A stretch of DNA of 64,000 nucleotides from Cloacimonetes bacterium UBA6097 (GTDB lineage: Bacteria > Cloacimonadota > Cloacimonadia > Cloacimonadales > Cloacimonadaceae). The notes under the pieces are model-generated. The model was not told the DNA's origin. It worked only from the letters and a program-made list of their open reading frames with translations, and searched no databases. A program made the position numbers and the translations under genes. The stretch is taken from assembly GCA_002435865.1 (NCBI GenBank), contig DIWV01000005.1:18031-82030 (forward strand), written 5' to 3'. Of the stretch, positions 35,048 to 44,362 are shown piece by piece. How positions within the stretch are numbered: the first letter of the stretch is position 1; each line of letters opens with the position of its first letter.

Positions 35048-35980
35048 ATGCGTAAGTTTATTTTACGGCTGCTAATCTTTCTGATACCTTTTATCATGAT
35101 TCTGGTAATTAATATCGTCATAGATCCTTTTGAGTATCTAAATGGACCCGGATTAGGTTTTGATAAAAAAGCTGTGTCTTTACCTCTTGATTATCGTCTC
35201 TACAGATTAAATTTGTATAGAAAACATCCTCTACCCAGCATATTGCTTGGGGATTCCCGTATGGCAGCTATAAGTACCGTTGAAATTGAAAGAGTGTCGG
35301 GCAGGGATTTCTATAACTTTGCCTATGGAGGGGGAACTCTGGAGGAAGCACTTATAACTATCGATTACGCTGCCGGGATTTGTAAATTAAAGGAGATAGT
35401 AATCGGGATACCGTTTAATTTGTTTGATGCATCAAACAGCAGGGAATCAGTAACACAATCGATAAAGATAATCAAGAATCCCCCAAGTTATTTTTTCAGC
35501 TATAAAACTTCAAGAGCATCATTGTATTGCTGCATGTATATATTAACAGGTAAAAATCCGGTATCAGAAAATCCCAAAATTTCTAAAAAGGATTTCTGGA
35601 TAAGACAATTGAAAGCATCTGACGCAACATATTCTAATTACAGTTATCCCCATGATTATGAGACAAAGTTGTTTACATTATCACAATGGTGTAAAAAGAA
35701 CAATGTGGATTTCAAAGTTATTATACCGCCTACTCATGCAGATTTACAAAATCAGGTAAAACAACACAATCTTGAAAATGAATATGTGAAGTACAAACAA
35801 TTCATATCTTCTATAGCAACTGTATATGACTATGATAAACTAACTTCCATTACTGCAGACAGCGTTAATTTTAAAGATCCATATCATTTCTCAGACCGGA
35901 TAATGAAAATGATTGTTGATGATGTTTGGGGCAATCAAAGTGAAGAAAATCAGCTAAAAAGACATCGATTGGGAAATTAA
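35048..35980 (+). CDS. Membrane-anchored SGNH-like protein, partner of MBOAT
   Basis: 310 residues with one N-terminal membrane anchor (LLIFLIPFIMILVINIVI) and a periplasmic domain of SGNH-hydrolase type. ILLGDSRMAA near residue 76 gives the block-I Ser (G-D-S), and DPYHFSDR near 275 gives the block-V Asp/His pair. It starts two bases after the AlgI-like gene. Such partners (AlgX/AlgJ- or DltD-like) take the acyl group from the MBOAT and place it on the glycan. The catalytic triad appears complete. Confidence 0.78.
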   Translation: MRKFILRLLIFLIPFIMILVINIVIDPFEYLNGPGLGFDKKAVSLPLDYRLYRLNLYRKHPLPSILLGDSRMAAISTVEIERVSGRDFYNFAYGGGTLEEALITIDYAAGICKLKEIVIGIPFNLFDASNSRESVTQSIKIIKNPPSYFFSYKTSRASLYCCMYILTGKNPVSENPKISKKDFWIRQLKASDATYSNYSYPHDYETKLFTLSQWCKKNNVDFKVIIPPTHADLQNQVKQHNLENEYVKYKQFISSIATVYDYDKLTSITADSVNFKDPYHFSDRIMKMIVDDVWGNQSEENQLKRHRLGN

Positions 35981-35991
35981 AAGACAGACAA

Positions 35992-37464
35992 ATGGCTAAA
36001 TTAGTAAGGAATATATCTATATATTCATTGGGAAATATTCTCAATAAAGGCGTCATGTTTCTGCTGCTGCCTTTATATACCCGCGTTCTGCAGCCGGCAG
36101 ATTACGGAAAACTGGAGTTGGTCAATACCGTCGGAGCCATTCTTATGCTGGTCTATGGCTTAATGGTGGAAAACGGATATTCCAGGCTTTATTTTCAAAA
36201 GAAAGATATAAATTGGAGAAAGGAGTTATTTTTTTCCGGGCAGGTATTTAATCTTTTCTGTGCATTTGTTTTTGGCAGTTTATCCTTTGTATACAGTGAA
36301 ACGCTTTCTACTGCAATCTTTAATTTTCCCGATGGCGCTGTATTTCTGCGCTTAATAACAATAGTTACACTGTTAAAAGTGCTTACCCATATTCCTTACA
36401 ATAATATCCGGAACCGGCAGAAAGCTAAGCTATTTGTCATGCTTAACCTGAGCTATCTGATTGTAAACATACTCCTTACTGTTTTCTTTTTGGTGATTAT
36501 GCAAATTGGTGTAAGAGGTGTATTATATGCGCAGATAATATCAGGCACATTAGAATTGAGTGCACTGTATTATTTTACAAGGGATGAAAACGGCATTAAG
36601 TTTTCTCTGGATAGTCTCAGGATGATGCTGGGATTTTCCATCTTCCTGATACCTTCCAATTTATCCGGATATGTGCTAAACTATAGTAACCGCTATTTTC
36701 TGAATGAGTACCAGAACCTGCAGCAAGTTGGATTGTATTCACTGGGAGCCAAGCTTTCCGGGGTTATTCCATTCCTTTTTACAGAACCTGTTAAAAAAGC
36801 TTTTGGACCTCACCTCTATGAACTTATTGATGAACCGGAGAAATGCAAAAAACTGCTGGCGGATTTTACCAGGCTATTCTTTGCAGGACTGGCGTTTGTT
36901 GCACTGTCTATATCCCTTTTTTCCAGAGAGATAGTTATCTTAATTGCTGACAAAAGCTACAGCGGAAGCTTTAATGTAGTTTTTATCCTTTCGGCTTCAT
37001 ATCTTTTATTGGGATTGGCAGGTATCATAGTGGTGGGAATCCACCTGACTCTCAAGACCTGGATTGTTACAATAATCTGGCCAATATCAGCAGTTGTAAA
37101 TGTTCTGTTGAATATTCTGCTGATACCCAAGTATGGCAGGATGGGTGCAGCTGTTGCCACCATGTTATCAGTATTGTTTATAAACCTCTCTTATTTTATT
37201 GCAGTATCCAAAGTTTATCCCACCAAATTTGCTTACTTCAAGTTCATACAGATGTTCCTGCTAATGACTGTCATAAATTATGCCGGATCATTTATCCATA
37301 TGCAACTGGTTTATGGGGTTGTGCTTAAATTTGTATTGCTCTTATTGTTTGTGTATGTAATATACATAATGAAATACTTCACTGATGATGAGATTGAAAA
37401 AGCTAAACAAATCATTCACAACTTTAAGCTAAAGTTAAAAAACCTGTTTAGATTTAACCAATAA
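35992..37464 (+). CDS. wzx: Wzx-type polysaccharide flippase
   Basis: 490 residues with about fourteen predicted helices in the MOP/RfbX arrangement. SIYSLGNILNKGVMFLLLPLYTRVL is the usual start (given here in part), ADYGKLELVNTV follows the first helix, and LNIILLIPKYGRMGAAVAT-like text marks the family near helix 12. It moves the lipid-linked repeat unit to the periplasmic face. It is directly followed by the Wzy-like polymerase, 13 bases away. The symbol reflects function; sequence alone does not say which polymer. Confidence 0.87.
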   Translation: MAKLVRNISIYSLGNILNKGVMFLLLPLYTRVLQPADYGKLELVNTVGAILMLVYGLMVENGYSRLYFQKKDINWRKELFFSGQVFNLFCAFVFGSLSFVYSETLSTAIFNFPDGAVFLRLITIVTLLKVLTHIPYNNIRNRQKAKLFVMLNLSYLIVNILLTVFFLVIMQIGVRGVLYAQIISGTLELSALYYFTRDENGIKFSLDSLRMMLGFSIFLIPSNLSGYVLNYSNRYFLNEYQNLQQVGLYSLGAKLSGVIPFLFTEPVKKAFGPHLYELIDEPEKCKKLLADFTRLFFAGLAFVALSISLFSREIVILIADKSYSGSFNVVFILSASYLLLGLAGIIVVGIHLTLKTWIVTIIWPISAVVNVLLNILLIPKYGRMGAAVATMLSVLFINLSYFIAVSKVYPTKFAYFKFIQMFLLMTVINYAGSFIHMQLVYGVVLKFVLLLLFVYVIYIMKYFTDDEIEKAKQIIHNFKLKLKNLFRFNQ

Positions 37465-37477
37465 CCGGAGTTAGTTA

Positions 37478-38827
37478 ATGCTGCCTTTTCTCGGATTGTT
37501 TCTGTTTCTGCTGGTGCCCTCAATATCAAGGGGTAAGCTGCACTTTATTGATGTATATTTAATTTTCAGTTTATACTTTGATGCTGCAATTGTGCTTGCC
37601 GGTTCCCAAAGAGTAAACTTTCTGTATGCTCAACCTATGATAACTCTGGTATATTCAATATACTATTTCTCAAGCAGGATGGGCAAAATGTCTGTTTGGG
37701 ATAAAAAAGTTTTGTATCCCGTGTTGGGTTTTCTTTTTGTAATTTTATTTTATCCGATTATCAAGGGAGCTGATATAAATCAAACAGTCCGCAGTTTTTC
37801 ATTGAACTATTCATCGCTGATAATGCTTCCGATTGCCTTTCATCATTATTCAACCCGGGGAGAGATAAAAAACCTTTTTGTTGTAGGTGGTTATTTTATC
37901 ATTCTATGGACATTTATTGTTATGGTATATTCTTTTCTGAGAATAGACACTTTAACAAGACACGGTGGAACTGAATCATTTGGTTTAGGGTTATTTTACT
38001 TTGGTGATATGTCCAGGCGCGGCGCAATATCGTATATGGGATTAGCTTTGTTACTGCTACCTGCCATTTTACCTGCTTTCAGCAAACAAAGGAAACTTAT
38101 TCTTATCACCAGTAGTGTAATTATCGGAGTAATTATGCTGATTTCAATGAAACGGTTTTCCTTAATAGCGCTTACTTTGGGTATGGCAAACTATATTATA
38201 AGCGCCAAAGTAAAAATCTTGAGAAAGGTAAGTTTGGCAGCCAATGTAGCAATACTGATTATTCCGGTATTCCTGTTTACCAATTTGACCAGTATGATTG
38301 TATCTGCCTATTATAGCAGAGGTGCAGAGAAAAAAATCAGTATTGAAGCAATGCAGGAAGACCTTAGATTCTATGAACCTCTATATATCATTAATTATAC
38401 AATTGAAGGTGGAATCACAGGCATGCTGATGGGTAGGGATATTGATGACAAAATGGATATTGAAACTGAGAAATATACACTGGTTGATAGAACCATCCAT
38501 AATCAATATGGGGTATATATGTTGTTATTTGGCTTTACAGGGCTTGTATTGTATTTACTTATCTATTTGAGATTGTATCATATAACCCGTAAGTTCAGGA
38601 GGACTTTATCTATCATTAAAGGCATTAACTTTCAATATTGGCTTGTCTTTCAAAATATAGTTATCATATTTTTATTGGGCGGCATTGGAGGTGGTCATAC
38701 ACACATCACTTACAGGGCATTGGTTTTAATCTTTGCCGGTGGCATTTCCGGACACTATTACAAAATGCTTAAAGAAAGAAGAAATTCATCAGTACCACAA
38801 TCAATTGTAATTCCACAATCTGCATAA
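37478..38827 (+). CDS. wzy: Wzy-like O-antigen polymerase/ligase
   Basis: 449 residues with about eleven helices and a large periplasmic loop between residues ~270 and 330, containing AYYSRGAEKKISIEAM and acidic text as in Wzy/WaaL proteins. The late GIGGGHTHITYRALVL segment carries conserved-looking His and Arg. The sequence is not similar enough to anything recognised to separate polymerase from ligase; its place next to Wzx argues for polymerase. The next gene is preceded by AAGGAG. Confidence 0.7.
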   Translation: MLPFLGLFLFLLVPSISRGKLHFIDVYLIFSLYFDAAIVLAGSQRVNFLYAQPMITLVYSIYYFSSRMGKMSVWDKKVLYPVLGFLFVILFYPIIKGADINQTVRSFSLNYSSLIMLPIAFHHYSTRGEIKNLFVVGGYFIILWTFIVMVYSFLRIDTLTRHGGTESFGLGLFYFGDMSRRGAISYMGLALLLLPAILPAFSKQRKLILITSSVIIGVIMLISMKRFSLIALTLGMANYIISAKVKILRKVSLAANVAILIIPVFLFTNLTSMIVSAYYSRGAEKKISIEAMQEDLRFYEPLYIINYTIEGGITGMLMGRDIDDKMDIETEKYTLVDRTIHNQYGVYMLLFGFTGLVLYLLIYLRLYHITRKFRRTLSIIKGINFQYWLVFQNIVIIFLLGGIGGGHTHITYRALVLIFAGGISGHYYKMLKERRNSSVPQSIVIPQSA

Positions 38828-38858
38828 AAGCAATAGTACAGTAAATCAAGGAGCATAA

Positions 38859-41000
38859 ATGAAGCAAGCTTTAGTAAAACACGGGATTGTCTTGCCGGTC
38901 CAGGTTCCTGAACCCACGGTTAAACCGGGTTGCCTTAAAATCAGGGTTTTATATAGTTGTGTCTCTACCGGCACAGAAATCAAAGGTGTTACAGATTCCA
39001 AAAGAAGCCTGTTAAAAAAAGCTTTGGATAATCCCGAAAAAGTTAAAATGGCATTGGATATGCTGGCTACTAAAGGTATAAAAAAGACTGCCAATAAGAT
39101 TGCAGCTTCAGAAGATTCAATGAAAAGCCAGGGATATTCAGTATCAGGTATTGTCACAGAAATTGGCAGCGGAGTAACAGGTTTTCAGCCCGGAGACCTC
39201 GTTTCCGGCAGTGGACAGGGATTTGCTGTGCATGCAGAATATGTCGTAATTCCCAAGAACTTAGTTACAAAAGCACCCGAAGGCATTAAACCGGAATATG
39301 TTTCAATTGGCACAATCGGCTCAATTGCTTTACATGGTGTGAGGAGAATAGACTTAAAACTGGGTGAATTCTGCGTTGTATACGGCACAGGATTATTGGG
39401 ATTATTAGCACTTCAAATGCTCAGGTCTTCCGGGGTAAGAGTAGCCTGTATTGATATCAATAATGAACGACTTGCAAAAGCTATGCAGTTGGGAGCAGAA
39501 ATCACGATTAATGCAAGCAAAGAGGATGCAGTTCTTTCCGTAAATAACTGGACTAATGGGTATGGAGCAGATGCAGTACTATATACCGCAGCTTCTTCTG
39601 ATCCAAAACTGATTTCGCAGTCTTTTAAAATGTGCCGCAGAAAAGGCAGGGTAGTAGTTGTTGGGGTTGCACCTTTAAACATCGACAGAAGCGATATGTA
39701 TAAGAATGAGATAGATTTGCTGATATCTACATCTTACGGGCCCGGACGTTACGATGATAAATACGAACTTGAAGGTATTGATTATCCCTATGCGTATGTA
39801 AGATGGACAGAAAACAGAAATATATATGAATTCCTGAGACTTGTAAGAGATGGGGCTGTACTGATAGAACCTCTCGACCCCGTCATCTATCCAATTGATG
39901 ATGTGACTCAGGCATATGCGGACTTGGAGGAGAAAGCTGCTACTCAGCTTATTTCGATACTTGATTATCATGCTTTAGATAGCATTGAGAAGGCGGGGGG
40001 GCAAAAGCCGGACACAACAACATTACTAACCCCCGAATTGCAACGACACAATAAACAGTTAATAAATATAGGTTTGATTGGTGCCGGAGGTTTTGCCACA
40101 GGTGTTCTTTTACCGATTATTGCATCCATGAAAGATAAGTTTATGATTAAAACAATTGCCAACAGAAACGGAGAGAAAGCGCATAAGGTAGCATCACAGT
40201 TTAATGCACCAATGGCTACATCCGACTACCAAACCATACTTAATGATAACGATATAGATTTAGTAATGATTTGTACAAGGCATAATAACCATGCATCGTT
40301 AGTATTAGAAGCATTAAAAAAAGGTAAACATGTCTATGTCGAAAAACCATTGGCTACAACTGAGGAGGAATTGAAATTAATAGAGAATTTATATGAAGCC
40401 AAAGCAATTCATACTCAATTGTTAGTGGGATTCAACAGAAGATACAGTGCATATACTAAAGAAATTCTAAGGCACTGTACAAAACGTCAATCGCCATTGT
40501 ATATTAGATATAGGATGAATGCCGGCTTCATTCCATATGATACCTGGGTACATAGCGACGGGGGAAGGATTGTTGGCGAAGCCTGTCATATTATAGATCT
40601 GATGTCTTGCTTAACTAATTCTGAGGTTAAAGAAATCTCAGTCAATGCTATATCTCCTTCTGCCGGCAGATACGAGGCTTCCGACAGCAGGTCTGTGGTT
40701 CTGAAGTATATGGATGGTTCAGTTGGAGTTTTGGATTATTTCGCAACAGGTAACAAAGAACTTCCCAAGGAAAACCTGGAAGTTCATTTTGACGGTAAAT
40801 CAATTGTTGTAGATGATTATAAGAATATATCAGGTTATGGCATTAAGGTTAAGGATATCCGCAGCAAAACGTCCGGTAAAGGTCATGATGAGGAATGGCT
40901 GGCTGTATATGATGCTATAAAATCCGGAAGAACTCCCATTTCTGTCCGGTCTTTGATTGATACTACGCGCATCAGCATTCTTGCTGCTAATGCAGATTAG
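38859..41000 (+). CDS. Bi-domain oxidoreductase (zinc-type alcohol dehydrogenase + Gfo/Idh/MocA)
   Basis: 713 residues made of two enzymes. Residues 1-370 are a medium-chain dehydrogenase (LYSCVSTGTEIKGVT, SQGYSVSGIVTEIGSGV, CVVYGTGLLGLLALQML). Residues ~395-713 are a Gfo/Idh/MocA domain (NIGLIGAGGFATGVLLP, ICTRHNNHASLVLEAL, GKHVYVEKPLATT with the catalytic E-K-P). The same fusion is found next to heparinase II/III genes in polysaccharide islands of many phyla. It probably performs linked NAD-dependent oxidation and reduction of a sugar or uronic acid. AAGGAG precedes the ATG. Confidence 0.88.
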   Translation: MKQALVKHGIVLPVQVPEPTVKPGCLKIRVLYSCVSTGTEIKGVTDSKRSLLKKALDNPEKVKMALDMLATKGIKKTANKIAASEDSMKSQGYSVSGIVTEIGSGVTGFQPGDLVSGSGQGFAVHAEYVVIPKNLVTKAPEGIKPEYVSIGTIGSIALHGVRRIDLKLGEFCVVYGTGLLGLLALQMLRSSGVRVACIDINNERLAKAMQLGAEITINASKEDAVLSVNNWTNGYGADAVLYTAASSDPKLISQSFKMCRRKGRVVVVGVAPLNIDRSDMYKNEIDLLISTSYGPGRYDDKYELEGIDYPYAYVRWTENRNIYEFLRLVRDGAVLIEPLDPVIYPIDDVTQAYADLEEKAATQLISILDYHALDSIEKAGGQKPDTTTLLTPELQRHNKQLINIGLIGAGGFATGVLLPIIASMKDKFMIKTIANRNGEKAHKVASQFNAPMATSDYQTILNDNDIDLVMICTRHNNHASLVLEALKKGKHVYVEKPLATTEEELKLIENLYEAKAIHTQLLVGFNRRYSAYTKEILRHCTKRQSPLYIRYRMNAGFIPYDTWVHSDGGRIVGEACHIIDLMSCLTNSEVKEISVNAISPSAGRYEASDSRSVVLKYMDGSVGVLDYFATGNKELPKENLEVHFDGKSIVVDDYKNISGYGIKVKDIRSKTSGKGHDEEWLAVYDAIKSGRTPISVRSLIDTTRISILAANAD

Positions 41001-41043
41001 GAACCCATCATAACATTTCTGGGATTATTTAGGTAAATGCATA

Positions 41044-43035
41044 ATGATTGATTTATCTCACAGCGGTTTTTTACTTGGGTGGAAAATATCCCGGATATTT
41101 GTACTTGTAAAAATCAGGTTATTCCGGGTAGGTTTATTTTGGATTAAAAGAAGACTGCACATCCAGGTGAATACTGTATTGTCTAAAGATAGACTATCAA
41201 GAGATAAGATTAAGCAAATAGTCGGAGATTTTTCAAATTATGCTGCTTATCTCAATCAAAGTGAATCTACTGTAATAATAAAAGCTGCTGATTCTTTTTT
41301 GGAGGGATTTTACAATATATTAGGTTCAGGACCTGTAAAGCTCAGTCCCATTAACTGGCATGTGGATTTTAAATCAGGGAAAATCTGGAGTAAAGGTAAG
41401 TTTTACAAAGATTATATTCAGGTTGATTTATCTGATGATTCGGATGTCAAAGTTCCCCGGGAGCTAAGCAGAGCGCATCATTTACTGATATTAGGCCAGG
41501 CTTATTTACTAACAAAGGACGAGAAATATGCACTCGAAGTGGTGAATCAATTAGATAACTGGATTGACGAAAATCCCCTTATGTATAGCATAAATTGGGG
41601 TTGTGCTATGGATGTAGCTATCAGATCTGTCAATTTTCTCTATTCCCTTACCATGATTATTGAATCAAAGAGTCTGACAGACTGCATTTACCAAAAAGTA
41701 ATTATCAGTCTTTTTGAGCATGGATATTATATTTTCAACAACCTGGAAAAGAGTTTTAAGAACAGCAATAATCACTATATGTCCGATCTTGCCGGACTGA
41801 TATTCTTAAGCTTACTATTCAGGGAGACCAAAGAAGGAACCAAATGGGAAGTCTACTCCATTAACGAGTACTTTACAGAAATAAGGTATCAGGTTTTACC
41901 CAGTGGTGTTACATATGAAATGAGCATAAGTTATCATCGACTGACCACAGAATTGATTTTCTATACTTATTTGTTCTTGAAGCAGAACAACGTTTATATA
42001 CCCCCGGATATCAGACATAGAATCAGAAGTTTGTTTGAATTTATGATGTATTATATTAAGCCCAATGGATTTGTGCCAGTTATTGGAGATCAGGATGATG
42101 GAAGGTTCTTGCCTTTTAGCATCACTCACAATTTAGACCACAGGTATTTATTAACCATAGCATCAGCTGAATTTGAAGATCCCGGATTTAGACAACATTC
42201 CTTTGGTGGATTAGCGGAAGTTTTCTTTCTGTTGAAAGGCAAGACGAGTATTCTTGCTCAGGAAATCAGTCAAAACAAGCAGCAGTTATTATCCCGTCTG
42301 TTTGAAGATGCAGGATTCTGCATAATGAGAGGTAGTGACATTTACGTCTTTATCAGTAATAGCGGATCTGCCACCTATCCGGACCAGATAAAGCAATGGG
42401 GTTCTCATTCTCATGCAGATTTATTGTCATTTGAGCTTAATTATAAGAGTATAGATTTCATAGTGGACCCAGGAACTTATTCCTATTCCGGAAATCCACA
42501 ATTAAGAAATCTGCTTCGTAGTGCAGCAATGCACAACACCCTGGTAGTAGACGGCAGGAACCAACAGGAGTATCCTCCCGGAGACATATTCAGATGCACC
42601 AGTGTAGCTAAACCGTTGATTAGTAAATTTACTGGAACTGATGAGATTGATATTTTTACAGGGTCTCACGATGCTTACTTAACTCTGCCTGATCCAGTAT
42701 CCCACACAAGAAGTTTTGAACTGCATAAACCTTTATCAACTTTAACTATAACAGATGTTATTACCTGCGCAGATGAACATGAATACACATTATATCTCCA
42801 TTTAGATAGTGGAGTTGAGGTTGTAATCGACCAGGAAAAAGCAAAACTCTGTAAGGAAGGCATATGCATAATTTTAAAATTTGATATTCCTTTTGAATTT
42901 ACAGTAGAAAAGAAAGAGCAGATAGTCTCAAAAGCTTATGGTGAAAAATCTGAATCAACAACGATTGAATGCAGTTTTAAACAAAAAGGTGGGTTTAAGT
43001 ATTCAATCCGGATCAGTCCTGTTCAAATTGTTTGA
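41044..43035 (+). CDS. Heparinase II/III-family protein
   Basis: 663 residues. The N-terminal alpha/alpha toroid (residues ~60-400) includes SINWGCAMDVAIRSVNFLYS and NNHYMSDLAGLIFLS. The C-terminal beta-sandwich begins with GSHSHADLLSFELNY and VDPGTYSYSGNPQLRNLLRS, the classic heparinase II/III segment with the conserved His and Tyr. It should cleave uronic-acid-containing glycans by elimination, or act in export and length control. No signal peptide is evident. The upstream bi-domain oxidoreductase is its usual neighbour in other genomes. Confidence 0.87.
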   Translation: MIDLSHSGFLLGWKISRIFVLVKIRLFRVGLFWIKRRLHIQVNTVLSKDRLSRDKIKQIVGDFSNYAAYLNQSESTVIIKAADSFLEGFYNILGSGPVKLSPINWHVDFKSGKIWSKGKFYKDYIQVDLSDDSDVKVPRELSRAHHLLILGQAYLLTKDEKYALEVVNQLDNWIDENPLMYSINWGCAMDVAIRSVNFLYSLTMIIESKSLTDCIYQKVIISLFEHGYYIFNNLEKSFKNSNNHYMSDLAGLIFLSLLFRETKEGTKWEVYSINEYFTEIRYQVLPSGVTYEMSISYHRLTTELIFYTYLFLKQNNVYIPPDIRHRIRSLFEFMMYYIKPNGFVPVIGDQDDGRFLPFSITHNLDHRYLLTIASAEFEDPGFRQHSFGGLAEVFFLLKGKTSILAQEISQNKQQLLSRLFEDAGFCIMRGSDIYVFISNSGSATYPDQIKQWGSHSHADLLSFELNYKSIDFIVDPGTYSYSGNPQLRNLLRSAAMHNTLVVDGRNQQEYPPGDIFRCTSVAKPLISKFTGTDEIDIFTGSHDAYLTLPDPVSHTRSFELHKPLSTLTITDVITCADEHEYTLYLHLDSGVEVVIDQEKAKLCKEGICIILKFDIPFEFTVEKKEQIVSKAYGEKSESTTIECSFKQKGGFKYSIRISPVQIV

Positions 43036-43072
43036 AGGGAAAGCAGAATCAATGGAGAGCCGCGAGAATTGA

Positions 43073-44317
43073 ATGCAAAATAGACGTTATATCTACATCT
43101 CAGGATTAATGAATAATCCTGTAATTAAAAGCCAGGTTTTAAACTGGCTGGAAGTATTGCAGCAAAGAGGAATAGTATTTGACCTGATGTGCTGCATCCC
43201 ACTGCATTATTTAATAATGAACTGGAATAGCGAACACAGGGAACTCATTTCTTACAGCAAAGTTTTGCAGGGCAATATCTACATAGTTCCAATCTTCAGG
43301 TCAAAAACAAAGTATAATCTTATATCCACTTTTATAAAGGGATTGTTTCTTTACTGGTATTCAGTAATCAAGAATCCGGGTACAGATAGTGTTGTGATAC
43401 AGACCAGGTCTTTCTTTAACTTTCCAGCCTTAAAGCTGGTAAAAGGATGGTTATCAAATATTAAAGTTATTTACGATATGCGTGGTTCTGCTTCAGCTGA
43501 ATATCTAAACTCATTTGGAATCAACTCGGAGAGTGATCTAGAACAAGAGAATCAGATTAAGAAGTTAAATAGCATAGTTAAGTCAGAAAGGGATATGATT
43601 GATTTCTCTGACAGAACTTTCTGTGTTTCAAATAACTTAAAGCAATATGTGCTGAATCAAAACAAAAGTATCAATGCTGATAAACTCACAGTTATACCTG
43701 GTGGTGCAGACAAAAACGTTTTCTTCTATGATGCACAATTAAGTGCAAAAATTAGACAGAAACTCAGGTTATCTGACAAACAGGTTTTCGTTTATTGTGG
43801 TAGATTAACGCATTACTGGCATAAAAGTGAGTTGATTTTTCAATATGCTTCCGTTCTTTTAGAGAAGCATCCCGACATGTTTTTTATATGTATGACTAAA
43901 GATATTGGCAAAGCTAATGAATTGATGGAAATAAACAACATAGACCAGAATAAAGTATTATGTAAGTTCAGTGAATCACCTTCTGAAATAAACGAAATAT
44001 ATAATGCAGCAGATTTCGGTATCTTATTCAGAGATGAAATTTTAACTAATAAAGTTGCATCCCCGACAAAACTGGCTGAATACCTGTTGGCAGGTCTGCC
44101 GGTACTCATATCCAGAGAGGTTGGAGACTATTCAGAGCTAGTCAGCAAATATAAATTCGGAGTTGTAACTTCTAACAATTTAGCTGAATTTGTTTCTGTA
44201 TCCGAAGAGAAGTTTTACAAAGAAGCAGACCGCACAGAAATAAGTGATTATGCTGCAAAGCATCTTTCAAAGCAAGCAATTGTGGAAACAATAATTAGTG
44301 AATATTCAGCATTGTAA
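43073..44317 (+). CDS. Family 4-like glycosyltransferase
   Basis: 414-residue GT-B enzyme. The N-terminal half has YISGLMNNPVIKSQVLNWLE and IYDMRGSASAEYL; the C-terminal half has TVIPGGADKNVFF, VFVYCGRLTHYWHKSE, ADFGILFRDEILTNKVASPTK-like text and LAEYLLAGLPVLIS. In this subgroup the E-x(7)-E donor motif is replaced by L-F-R-D...K-x-x-E-Y-L-A-A/G. It probably adds one sugar of the repeat unit in the cytoplasm. It is followed by a 45-base gap and then the asparagine-synthase-like gene. Confidence 0.8.
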   Translation: MQNRRYIYISGLMNNPVIKSQVLNWLEVLQQRGIVFDLMCCIPLHYLIMNWNSEHRELISYSKVLQGNIYIVPIFRSKTKYNLISTFIKGLFLYWYSVIKNPGTDSVVIQTRSFFNFPALKLVKGWLSNIKVIYDMRGSASAEYLNSFGINSESDLEQENQIKKLNSIVKSERDMIDFSDRTFCVSNNLKQYVLNQNKSINADKLTVIPGGADKNVFFYDAQLSAKIRQKLRLSDKQVFVYCGRLTHYWHKSELIFQYASVLLEKHPDMFFICMTKDIGKANELMEINNIDQNKVLCKFSESPSEINEIYNAADFGILFRDEILTNKVASPTKLAEYLLAGLPVLISREVGDYSELVSKYKFGVVTSNNLAEFVSVSEEKFYKEADRTEISDYAAKHLSKQAIVETIISEYSAL

Positions 44318-44362
44318 TAAAGATTATTATAGCAAGTTTTACTGCAATTGATTGAGGTAGGA

